Of a DNA stretch of 64,000 nucleotides, positions 1 to 10,019 are shown piece by piece. Origin of the DNA: Ascarosepion bandense (lineage: Eukaryota > Mollusca > Cephalopoda > Sepiida > Sepiidae); the NCBI GenBank assembly GCA_037127315.1, contig JBBBDQ010000399.1:556501-620500 (forward strand). The letters run 5' to 3'. The notes beneath the pieces are model-generated. The model was not told the DNA's origin. It made no database searches and saw only the letters and a program-made list of their open reading frames with translations. Positions within the stretch are counted from its first letter, which is position 1. Each line of letters starts with the position of its first letter. Position numbers and translations under genes: made by a program.

Positions 1-590
1 AAGAAAAATGTATTTACGCGACCCACTTGATAAACGTCGGTGGGTATAGCGAAGAAAACGGTGACTTACTTCGTCAAACCAAGCGGCAGCGCGTTGCGTT
101 GTTACTACGACGGAAAATGCGGTGAAAAAGAAAATTACAGACCCAAACGGAAAAAAGGCGCACATATTCCGCATAACATGCTGAAGAAGGAATATTAAAA
201 AAAAAAAGTCCGTCGCAGGAGTCGCTATGAGCGTGTATGCAAATATTTGGCGTCCTCTCTGAATTGGGAACAGAGTATGGGTGAAAGCTCCCCATGGCCG
301 GTGCACCTCCATGTATCAAGTGGGCCGCGTTCAAATCACAACTGAGGAAATGGTTGCAGTTACCATTTCCCCAGGCGGAGCTGATAAATGTCCACAGGTT
401 ACAAAGAAGAAGATACAGTAAAGTAGATCTTAGGAATCCAGTATAGTCATCGGTAGTCGACGGCGGCCATACGCACAGTGCTACTACCTGGTTCCCCACT
501 ACTGCTATCACACACCTATTAATATAGCAGTGGGTGAGTCCATGTTGAAGTGAGTCTGGGTTCCACAACAGTTATCATGACTCTCCATAT
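1..590. other. GC-richer segment without recognised gene
   Basis: This stretch is visibly richer in G+C than most of the window. It holds a 164-codon open frame on the minus strand (74-568) and a shorter charged open frame on the plus strand (about 48-198, rich in Lys and Arg). Neither resembles a family I know, and neither has a recognisable start context or splice structure. The plus-strand frame, interrupted by stops near 198 and 256, could be a decayed transposon or exon remnant, but this is a guess. Confidence 0.3.
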
Positions 591-734
591 TTGCTTGTCC
601 CTTGTAGGTCTTATATCTTTAGTGTGTTAGTTCTCTCCCTGAAACCCCTTTCTACCATCCATTTATTCAAGCTGTTTTTCATTTATCCACCCATCCCCGC
701 TTTCAGTCAGTACTGTGAATATCCTACTTTCCTC

Positions 735-1275
735 ATTCTTCTTCTATGTGCCTTCCAATCTTCCTATCCCTGGTGGCTCTTAGCACACTTTCTCTTGTTA
801 CCCCAACCAAACCCCGCTCTGCCATCCACCTGCTTAGGCCCATCAGACATCTTATCTGCTGTTTCCCCAGTTTCTCTTTCCTTCTACCTGACCTGTAAGT
901 ATCAGATTCTCCAAGCCTTTCCTCCTAATCACATGTCCCAAGAATTTCAGCTGTCTTTTACTGATGCTGAGGATAAACTTCCTTTTCGTTTCCATCCATT
1001 CCAAAACCTCATCATTGCTCATATGCTCGAGCCATGATATCCGCAGCATCCATATGTAGAACCACATTTCAGTTGCCTCAAGTTTTTTTCTTCATCTTTG
1101 ATAATTTTGTCCAGCATTCACTGCCATGTTCAAGAACAGACATCGCATAGAAATCCAGTACTCTCTTATTTATTTCTAGCAAAATTTTCCTGTTAATACT
1201 CTGCTCAGCTTCTGCGATGCCTCCTTGGCCATGCCAATTCACATTCTGATCTCATAATGTGCCTTATAATTTTCT
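735..1275 (-). mobile_element. RTE-type LINE fragment, 3' end
   Basis: The minus strand encodes the C-terminal part of an RTE-family reverse transcriptase polyprotein. A 71-codon open stretch (1067-852) carries the family hallmarks: MWFYxxMLRISW, then SNDEVLEWMETKRKFILS, then KRQLKFLGHVIRRKGLENLI. The same order of motifs recurs in at least ten other places in this window. Upstream (about 1275-1068) the frame is recognisable only with stops and shifts. The 3' terminus lies near 735, at the TTCTTCTTC complement of the usual GAA-rich tail. It is 5'-truncated and not functional. Confidence 0.85.
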
Positions 1276-1289
1276 CAGAATTCTTCAGT

Positions 1290-2755
1290 AGATCAATATT
1301 TTTGTTGTTTTAATTCACTTCTAGATCTTTGAGGAGATTGCTCAACATTAAATGTCATATAGGATGACTGATATTGTAATTGCCATTGCCACATGAAACG
1401 TGCGTGAGAGAACTGACAAACTGCGGATATATATTGTAAAAGGTTTTATTTCCTTTACGGCACTTGTGCAGCGGTGAAAACTGCAATTAAGACAAACAAA
1501 TTACATGAGCACATGGAGGAAGAATGTACACAAGGATAGATAATTACAAAATTCGAAAAAAATAAGAAAATAAACAATGAAAATTTACATAGATAGTTAT
1601 AACAAAAACGTGAAATTATAGCAAGTGTTTAAACATCAAGAATCATTTGAATCGCCAAATCAATACATTAAGGAATGGTCTAAAAAGCAACCAATTAAGG
1701 AATGATCTAAAAAGCAATAAACACTTTAGAAAAATTAAATTTCATTGACTATAGAAGTTGTTGAGGGTTTGCTGAAAATTTAATGGAAAAAATGTTAATT
1801 TCCTCGTTGGCACCTCGTGTGGTCTATGGCAATTGAGTTAACAGTACCGAACGAATGTGATGCCACTGGAGATAACAAATTTACGTCTGCCTTCTTAGAA
1901 GGTCTCAATCCAAAAGACTGTTAAGGGGAGTTTTATTTCTTACGCAGAGACCAAAAATCATATATTTTAGAAAAAGGTTGTTATTTGTTATATTTTTATT
2001 TACTTATTCTAACTTTACTGTTTTGTCTCATACTTCTCATCTAGACCTCATTATTATTTTACGTTATCCTAAAATATAAGGAACTATGTTTTTTGGCCAC
2101 ATTGTCCAAAGGGGTGACAAGGCCGCCGGTCAAGAATACAGGGCTCACTTCGGCGAGAAAGTGAACCTGCTGATTTTTACATTGGGTTTGGTAGCAAATG
2201 GTGCCTGGCGGCAGCCACAGATATTACATAACTGTTCAGTACATTTTTTTATTCTAATAAAATTTTTCTGTTTCTTAAGAATTTATTTCGCTTTTAGTAG
2301 GCATCTTTCGCTTTCACAACGCAGGTTTGATTTTCAGTGTCGCATTGACGGTCTTCAGATTATTTGCAATGTTCGGACTGTTGTCCTTCTCTTTATTACC
2401 ATGTTTACAACGTTTCAGCCGTTGTACGCTCCAACCTTCTTCAGGTGACCACATGCCGGCGTGATCGGACGCGCAGCAGCCGGCTCCGTGGCAATCGGGC
2501 AAAGTTGAAAAAAAGTTTTGAAGAAATCGGTGACCACGAGCCGCTGTGATCGGACCATTGTCGGACAAGCAGCCGTGATAAGCCAACGAATCATAAAAAA
2601 TTGTCAAAATTCGTAAAAAATTAAAGAATTTCGAACCGAACCCTTTATTTCGATCATTGGGTTATATAATTCTTATTTCACGTGCAATGCCATTTCCGAT
2701 TATCATGTAGCTATCTCCCTTTTACTTACTTGTTTACCACTGCTATAGCTAGATA
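1290..2755. other. Unannotated AT-rich sequence
   Basis: No recognised gene. Short open frames at 2086-2448 (plus) and 2314-2607 (minus) overlap each other and match no family known to me. A locally GC-richer patch spans about 2440-2580. Confidence 0.4.
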
Positions 2756-2759
2756 TTGA

Positions 2760-3001
2760 ACGCACAGATTGTTGGATCATCATGTCACTGGAACTAACAC
2801 TGAGCAATATATAGACAAACGCTTCCCCGATATTGAAAATGTTATACTGGTTTGATTTTCGTTTAACTAATTCCTAATTTCCACGTTGGTCCATCTTTTG
2901 TTTGCTTATAATCACGTATCCAGTATTTTTTACAATTAATATTTAGTCAATTTTTTTATGGTTTTCCTATCGGTGTTTACTATCAACACTGTACCATCGG
3001 G
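2760..3001 (-). mobile_element. RTE LINE fragment, part 1 of a copy split by hAT
   Basis: Read on the minus strand, this segment gives a decayed version of the RTE palm region: DGTVLIVNTD next to the hAT boundary (consensus elsewhere in the window DDTVLIADTE), followed by a CKKYxxxxYKQTKDGP-like stretch corresponding to CKKTECMVISKxKSPKC. It stops exactly at the left end of the hAT element at 3002 and resumes at 6068 with the next upstream codons, so the two parts were once one copy. Confidence 0.7.
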
Positions 3002-6000
3002 CAGGGCCGTGCTTATGGCCCCTGCAGACGCCGCAATTGCGGGGGGAACGCAATTTCCTTCATTTAATGAACTTGGGAGATAAATAGATTATAGATATCC
3101 GTGTCAACATACAAGAACGTAACTGGTATATTCACACTTTCTGGGGGTTAAAAAAGATTAAGGAAATTTAGCGACAGAGTAGTTTATAAACAACCGAATA
3201 TGAATACTATGACCGCAAAAACTCGATCAAAACACAATTAACCCTGTCTTGACTGAATCTGTCAGACGCACTAAGAGCCATGAACTGAGTGATCATTATC
3301 TCAGCAACCGCATTCAGAACAAACTTATCGGCCTTCTTGCTAAGTCAATATGAGACAAAATCATTTCCAAAGTTCTTGCATCAAAATTTTATAGCATAAT
3401 ACTAGATATCAGTTACAGAGACCAACTATCTATTGTTCTTCGGGAAGTTGAATTTACAGAAGGATTTGGAGCAGAAATTTTTTAGCACTTCGTTGAGTTT
3501 CTTGATGTGTGTGATACAACCGGAAAAGGCCTTTTTAACAGCATCATCAACTTCCTGTCCAAGTATGGCATTGCCATATAAAGACTATCGTGACCAGAGG
3601 CACGATGGCGGATCCAACATGCGAGGAAAAAGTCATGGCGTGCAGGCGCGTTTCTTGGAAGTCAAGAAAACAGCTGCATACATGCCATGCGCCAGTCATC
3701 GACTTAATCTGGTAATTGCTGATGCTGCAAGGTTGTCGGTTACTTCCATTTCTTTCTTTGGCTATCTGCAACGTATGTACAGTTTATTCACCGCGTCAAC
3801 GAAGCGATGGGCTATTCTGAAGAAGCACGTGACCCACCTTGCACAAGATGGGAAGCAAAGATAGCAGCTGTAAAATCCTTACGTTTTCAGACAACAGAAA
3901 TTTTAGAAGCGATCGAAGAATTATAACGAGTGTCTTTGTATAGTCGAGATGGATTTGTCAGTACGGAATGTCGAGCTTTAGCCACTGAAATCAGGAGCTG
4001 GCGTTTTCTTGTTTGTTTGATTACCTGGTATGGCTTGCTGTTTCAAATAAACATTATAAGTAAAGCACTACAGAGTCCTTCAATATGCATCGATGACCGA
4101 ATTTCTCACATCGAGGCTGGTATGTCATTTGTTTCACAATACAGGCAGGGGGGACTTGCAGTAGTCGAAGTTAAATCAAGAGAATTAGGTTATGAACTTG
4201 AAGTGGATCGTGCTTATTCAGAACCAAGGAGAAGAAAGAAAACATGTCTCTTCAGATACGAATCGGCAGATTAGTTAGATCATCAGACTGGTGGAGAAGC
4301 GTTTCGACGAGAATTTTTCTATCCACTCACGGATACAATTTCAAAGTCTTCAGAATCAAAGTACGGGTTTTTTTGTGTGGTACAAGTAACATGAATTCTG
4401 CAATAACCTCAGGCATGTTACCGTCCTGCTGCGCTGCTTTGGCAAATGGTATTGGAGAAGGCGATATTGACTGTGAGAAACTTGAAAGAGAAATTATCAA
4501 TTTCGTCAACCTCATGGACACTAAGAAGTGTATTACATTTTCCGCTATTGAATGTATAAATTATATAATGAAATAAAACATGTCGATTTATATCCCAACT
4601 TTGCTGTTGCACTCAGAATTGTAACCATATTGCCAGTTACAGTGGCATCTTGTGAGCGCAGATTCTCTAAATTGAAACTAATTAATAATTTTCTTTGGAA
4701 CTCAATGTCCCAGGAAAGACTGGCTGGCTTTTATAAGCATTGAACATGAACTAAGCCGAGAAATTCACACGGAGAATTTAGTGCAGCAGTTTGTCACAGA
4801 GATAGCCAGAAAAGTGAAATTTTAAATATAAGGATGGCAGGGATACAAATTTTCTTCAATTCCATTTTCAATTTTGGTAAAACCTGTTTATGTTTTTTCG
4901 TCTCTGACTAAAGCTTTCTTCCGACTACATTTGTTGCTTCAGCATGCACAAACTTTTTGTTTGACTGAAAACCTGTTTTGACACCATTTTGAAGTAATTT
5001 TCATTGAAAGTCTGTTTTTTTTATATCACGGACATTTTTAAATACAAATTAACATGAAAATACTTTTATATGCTTCTTTATTTGCTATCCAAGAGAATAC
5101 AAATTAACACGTCCCTATAAAAACCTGCTTAGTGTTTGTCTTTTCATTTTTGAACACCTAAGTGAGTTCCATGTTTACCATTAATAATTATTAATTATAA
5201 TAATCTTTATTTAAAATCGACAAATATGTTTTGAATAGCTTTCATTTCTGAGTTTTTCTTTCTTTTTCTGCTTTCCCATCGCTGATACATTAGATCGTGA
5301 CATTTGTTTTTGTTTCTTATTGTTAATGGATTTGTGAAATAATCACATTTCAACGAACCTGTTGCAGAAGGTTGCAGTGCATTAAAAATCTTTGAAGTAA
5401 AATATTTTAACCAGATAATCAGGGATTTATTTCCGCTGTAAAAGTATGAGTTAATTTTTATTAAAATAAAAAAAAAACTTCACGCATTTTCTTTATAAGT
5501 GATCAAGTTTGTATTTATCGCATCTTAGTGGGGGTGTAGGGGCCATTTAGCACTTAATGACTTTCTCCTACATCGTGACATTTCAAAATGACTTGATTAC
5601 TTTTAATGTTGTTTTGATTTAATTCGTTTTTTCTCCCCCCCTATACCAATACTGACACCTCTCTCCATTTTAAAAATAAACTCCTGAAGTATAATTTTGG
5701 ATAGTATATCGAACATTCTGTAACAAAATAGTTTTGAAATTTAGGTTTAAATTGTTTGAAAATTCTTTGGAAAAACTTGTAGAAGATCGAGAGACAAAAC
5801 GCACTGAAATGGCTAGAAAAATAGCTAGAAAATACCAAAAAGTAGCTAAATGTTGTGAAACCGTTAGCTTCAAAACCCCAATTCTGCGATTTATTCTGTT
5901 TTTTCGTTATCACTGAATATCTGCGTTCCGAGAGTATTTTATTTTGTTTCAAGTACCATTTATTGTGGGGTCAGTATGTTGAAGAGGGGGCGCAAGTTGA

Positions 6001-6067
6001 ATTTTGTGGGTAGGGGCCGCAAAGTGCATTTTGCGAGGTGGGGACGATGTTCCTAAGCACGGCACTG
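3002..6067 (+). mobile_element. hAT DNA transposon, decayed, ZMYM1-like
   Basis: The ends form terminal inverted repeats: the left end reads CAGGGCCGTGCTTA and the complement of the right end reads CAGTGCCGTGCTTAG. The 8 bases flanking each end are CCATCGGG and CCATCTTC; their shared CCATC is consistent with a mutated 8-bp hAT target duplication. The interior from about 3250 to 4830 encodes a broken transposase of the ZMYM1-like hAT group, and about 1.2 kb of non-coding sequence separates it from the right end. G-rich subterminal sequence near 5990-6045 (GGGGGCGCAAG, GGGGCCGCAAAG) is typical of this group. The element lies inside an RTE LINE copy. Confidence 0.85.
3250..4830 (+). pseudogene. 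hAT transposase (ZMYM1-like), frameshifted pseudogene
   Basis: Pieces of one transposase lie in order in three frames. About 3250-3590 gives SHELSDHYLSNRIQNKLIGL and a FYSIILDISYRDQ motif equivalent to the first DDE block. About 3595-3780 gives HDGGSNMRGK..VQARFLE and YMPCASHRLNLV, the conserved second block of ZMYM1-like proteins. 3930-4270 holds a helical region ending in RRRKK. About 4550-4740 gives FAVALRIVTILPVTVASCER RFSKLKLI, the hAT C-terminal dimerisation segment. The N-terminal TTF-type zinc finger expected in full-length relatives is not visible. Multiple stops and frameshifts mean it cannot make an active enzyme. Confidence 0.85.
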
Positions 6068-6290
6068 CCATCTTCATATCTTATTTTGTTACGATTCTGG
6101 CCGCCAATGATAAATCCTGGTTTGACATTTAATTTTCTCAAAATCATCTCATCGTATACGTTGAATAAATCCGCTGAGAAGACACATTCTTCTCCCACCC
6201 ATCTTTCTATTTATGAATTACCGAATTTGTTTTATATACGCATGCTGCCATTTCATGTTCTAGATTATTCTAATATCCTTCACAAATAGT
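6068..6290 (-). mobile_element. RTE LINE fragment, part 2 of a copy split by hAT
   Basis: The minus strand encodes CVFSADLFNVYDEMILRKL followed by KPGFIIGGQNRNKIRYED, the palm segment of an RTE reverse transcriptase just upstream of the catalytic YADD-type motif, which is decayed here. It begins directly at the right end of the hAT element and continues the reading of the fragment at 2760-3001. Confidence 0.8.
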
Positions 6291-6530
6291 TCAAGTAGTT
6301 GGTTTGACACACAAGGAGATTGGTGTAATCACTTCAATTGAAAAAAAAACACTGAGTGATTTAACGGAGAGATATACAAAGTGAATAGAATCCACTCATG
6401 AAAATGTGTTGGGCAGGTGCACTATAATAAAGTGGACTAACCCATATTCTGCATTAGGTACACCTCTATAAATGGGGTACATTAGCTGGCCTGCCTTCAT
6501 ACATGATGACAGGATGGGCAACCCAGCTTG

Positions 6531-6660
6531 GTGTATTGGTTAGCAAGTTAGTCTCGCTAGAACGTGTTACAACTGAATAGTGAGTTCGATCCTCACTGGG
6601 TACCTATGCTTTCGGCTTTGTGCCCCATCTAAGCGGCAATTAGTAAATCAACATAAATGG
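6531..6660 (+). mobile_element. tRNA-derived SINE (family C)
   Basis: The first 72 bases (6531-6602) fold like a tRNA. The 5' ACCCAG can pair with CTGGGT at 6596-6601. A T-arm of five perfect pairs, GTGAG/CTCAC, encloses TTCGATC, which also matches the polymerase III B box. An A-box-like GGTGTATTGG lies near 6540. The D and anticodon arms are poor and no CCA-proximal terminator follows, so this is a SINE head rather than a tRNA gene. A body of unclear length follows. Confidence 0.6.
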
Positions 6661-6723
6661 AAACAGGAGGAGGCAGCCATGTTAGAAGGTAAGTTATCTG
6701 ACTTATACAAAGTTTACTAAACA

Positions 6724-6796
6724 GGTTCAATAACTCTTTGTGACATACTTTATCAAACGTTTTCGCGTAATCAATTAAAGATAGGAATACATACTT
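6724..6796 (-). mobile_element. Inverted 5' segment of the following RTE copy
   Basis: On the minus strand these bases encode IDYAKTFDKVCHKELL, the RTE motif around the first catalytic Asp (family form IDYAKAFDKVRHKELL). The piece abuts a plus-strand RTE body that starts a few bases later with the region further downstream in the protein, which is the arrangement left by a LINE 5' inversion. Confidence 0.7.
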
Positions 6797-6799
6797 TTT

Positions 6800-7608
6800 T
6801 CATCTTCTTATTCTGAGAACCCTATAAAGTATGCCAGGATTCGTCATCGGAGGCCACATTTTAAATAATATAAGGTACGCAGATGATACAGTACTGATAG
6901 CAGACACAGAAAGAAAACTACAAGATCTCCTACAGAAGGTAGCTGAAGAGAGTGACAAGAAAGGACTACAAATAAACTGTAAGAGAACCGAATGCATGGT
7001 CATCCGCAAAAAGGGTAGCCCAAAATGCCAAATACAGGTGAGGGGCTCTAAAATCAAGCAGGTACAAAAATTTAAATACCTGGGAAATGTTATAACAGAA
7101 GACGGAAAGTGCGACAATGAAATCCGAAGGTGAATTGGCATGGCGAAGGAAGCATTCCAGAAGTTGAGGAAAGTTCTTCAATATGGCAGTGAATGTTGGA
7201 CAATATCTTCGATGATGAAGGAAAAACTTGAAGCAGCTGAAATGTGATTCTACAGAAGGATGCTGCGGATATAATGGACCGAGCATGTGAGCAATGACGA
7301 GGCTTTGGAAAAAATGGAACCGAAAAGGAAATTAATACTGAGCATTAGGATAAGACAGTTAACGTTCCTGGGACATGCAATGAGGGTGGCGAGCTTGGAG
7401 AACCTGGTACTAATGGGCCAGATAGAGGGAAAAAGAGACAGGGGAAATCAGCGGATAATATATTTGAAAGACCTGATTAGGTAGATGACGAAACGAGGGT
7501 TGCATGCTGCAACAGGAAAAAGCGTGCAAAAACCCATCAGAGATAGGAAGATGTTGAAATGCATGATCACCTACGTCCTGAAAGGACATGGCAGATAAAA
7601 GAAGAAGA
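6800..7608 (+). mobile_element. RTE-type LINE, 5'-truncated copy
   Basis: 6831-7133 is open for 100 codons and contains MPGFVIGGHILNNIRYADDT, then VLIADTERKLQDLLQKVAEE and KTECMV-like and KYLGNVIT motifs: the reverse transcriptase palm with the YADD catalytic box. A stop and a deletion follow near 7133-7190. The thumb and tail region continues at 7287-7484 with SNDEALEKMEPKRKLILS, RQLTFLGHAMR and LENLVLMGQIEGKRDRG. The copy ends near 7608 in a short AGAAGAAGAA tail. The endonuclease domain is missing, so the copy is dead. Confidence 0.88.
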
Positions 7609-7635
7609 ATGCCTAATTAATTTTATGCCAGCATG

Positions 7636-7725
7636 GTTATATGGTCTCGTTTAATATTCAGACAAGTAATACTTAGTCACTAAGGAAATACCTGTCCGGA
7701 TATATGGCGAGACCATATAACTACG
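7636..7725. repeat. Inverted repeat, about 14-bp arms
   Basis: GGTTATATGGTCTCG near 7636-7650 is repeated inverted as CGAGACCATATAACTA near 7711-7726, with about 60 bases between. The arms could be tips of a small foldback element or chance. No target duplication was recognised. Confidence 0.45.
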
Positions 7726-7744
7726 ACAGCAAGAGCACCAAGGT

Positions 7745-7960
7745 TTATTTCTCTTATGCCATATCAAATGTGAGTTCCGGATATAAGCTCGTCTCAGAAG
7801 AATTTTTGTGACCTCCACCTCTTCCAATCCGTTTTTTAGTCCTCTTTACCAAGCGAACTTGTCCTGGTGTTTGGTTCGCCTGCACAGATATCATGTTTCT
7901 GACCCAATTAGAACTTCTGTTGTTTTAATTCATCGGCACGACTGTAATATATTACCTTGA
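7745..7960 (-). mobile_element. Diverged RTE-like fragment
   Basis: Aligned by eye, this segment matches 23270-23430: both contain the block ending in GTTCCTGACAAAATCAGAAG or its variant TTTCTGACCCAATTAGAAC, followed by TTCTGTTTGTTTGATTC or TTCTGTTGTTTTAATTC. Because the longer copy at 23230-23640 contains RTE palm remnants, this is probably part of the same divergent subfamily. Confidence 0.5.
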
Positions 7961-7964
7961 ACGG

Positions 7965-9945
7965 CGGAGGAATCTGGCAGATACATCCGACCGTAGGTAA
8001 GGTCAAGAATAAGAGACAACCACCTTTAAAACGATGGCCAGACAAGCTGTGGTTGACAGTTATATCTGGCCATAGATAAAAGTCAACAAAGTGAAACGAA
8101 AAAGACAATACAAGCGACAACCGGCTTGGAAAGCAATGGACCACCGAATGTGATAACGTCAACAACGCAACAACACAAAAATGCAAAAATTAATGGGAGA
8201 TTTATGATTATATAAAGTCTAGTACTTTTGGGTGAAGGCAGAGAAGATCCCCGCTGGCTTTCGACTCCTATTGGCCCCTTCGTGTGCGCGAACTCATTCC
8301 AACTGTTCTATTCTCCACACAAGCGTCACAACAAAAAACAAAAATAAGATTATATTTTTTATATATATGTGTTCCTCGTTTTTTGCTCAGCAGCAGCCTA
8401 ATATACAACATAACCACAATAAGTACGTTTCTATTTTAAGTGGCTCATGGGCCTTTATCGAATGAAAGATAGTAAATAAATCGTATGGATTAAATAGAAG
8501 CAGAAAAAATATGATAAAATTAAAAGTGTGACACGATAACTAGGCGTATATTAAGGTGCTTTGTAAAATATGTATTTTATTATAATAGATTAAAAGAGAA
8601 AATGGTTAAGAATAGAAAATAGATTAAAAACATGTTTTGTTTTAACAAAAGAAAAAAAATAAATAAATAAACGCTTTTTCTTTTATGAGGAAAATTGTGG
8701 AAGAGAAAAGAGTATCAGATTACTGTTTTAAATCCTACCACACTTCCGGTAAATATTTGACTCGGTGATTTAATGTGATAAGAGATAAAGTTCAGAAAAT
8801 AGTTTTTTTTTTTAATGACCAGGTCAAAGGCTGTATTTTACTGTATGTTAACCACACATTAAGAATTTTCCGGCGGAAGCTTTATTAAGATAAAAAAAAA
8901 TCCTGAAAGAAAAAAATATTAAAGGCTAAGTACAGACTGGATGTCTGCGGGATATTTACACATCAAAAGAAGGAAAATTTAAGTGTCCTGAAATTTCGGA
9001 CTTGCAGTCGCCAATTGCTTATCAACCGGTGGTTTAAAGCATTTCCGGATTTCCGGATTTCCGGATTCATTTTAAATAAATAGAAGTTAGTGAGTTTTCA
9101 AGTTAGTTCCGCCGGGCGTGTGCTTGAAGTAAGAATCTCCGTTCGTCTTGTTTCGTCAGTTCGGATTTGTTGATCTCCATTAATTAGAGTTAGAGCTGTG
9201 TGTCACATTCGCCTGCCCCAACCGAAAAGGCTAACTCTAAACAAAATAAAGCATCCTTTCAACTCATCCAAGTTGTGGAATTGTGTTTCTTATAGTTTAA
9301 TCTTGTACCCCCAGCTTGAGGCTCCGACATTTTCAACAAACTCCCGGCAAACATCACAGCGTGGAGAACGGCCGCCGGAGAAAATTGTTCGGACGGATCC
9401 GTTGGGGTGTTACAAAAGAAACTTTAGAGGATTCCTAAAGATGCCTTCTAATTACTTAACTTCTTAATATAATCATCATTTTTTATTTAATTACAACAGA
9501 TTTAGTAATAAAAGCACAGAACCCGTAGCAAAATATGCATAGATATTCAAGATTTTGAATCAGCTTGTGCTACAGACCCCCGGCAGAATGTTTTGCTGAT
9601 CACTACAATCTTGATTCTGTCATGTCTAAGGATCACCGTTATCTTTCCTACATAGCCTATGTGCTAAACTCCTTGGGTTTTCTTACACTCATGTAACGCC
9701 ACACAGTAACGCTCTACCTTAAGGGTCTCCGACACAAAGACCTCTCATCGAAGATTAGATGTTTTAAGGACTATGGAACCACCACTTAATTGTTGATGTT
9801 GCTAGGTTTAACGTGACTCAGTGTAGTAGAACTTATTAATATACCAGCTTTCTGCAAATAGTGATTCCTCAAAACAAAATAGTATAAAAGTATAAAAAAT
9901 ATATTTTCATTTAAAAATACCAACACATTTTTATATAAAAAATAA
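7965..9945. other. Unannotated AT-rich sequence
   Basis: No gene recognised. Around 9045-9067 the 9-mer TTTCCGGAT occurs three times in a row. Between about 9100 and 9420 the sequence is GC-richer and contains an AATAAA at about 9244; this could be a retroelement terminal repeat, but I found no second copy in the window. Confidence 0.35.
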
Positions 9946-10019
9946 TTAAAAAAACATGATTATAGTTGAACGACTAACAATATTTTTAAAAATATCACGA
10001 ATATATTTTATCTTTAGTA

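Noticed and set aside
74..568. 164-aa minus-strand open frame as a gene
   Set aside because: No recognisable domain, no convincing start context, and the opposite strand reads equally well; kept only as an unannotated region.
5734..5916. Small lysine- and glutamate-rich open frame inside the hAT element
   Set aside because: It lies in the non-coding 3' part of the transposon, overlaps other frames on the opposite strand and matches nothing.
6531..6602. Functional tRNA gene
   Set aside because: The T-arm and acceptor pair well, but the D and anticodon arms do not, and no terminator follows; a SINE head fits better.
9100..9420. LTR or gene end
   Set aside because: An AATAAA and GC-richer composition are present, but no second copy, primer site or coding part was found.
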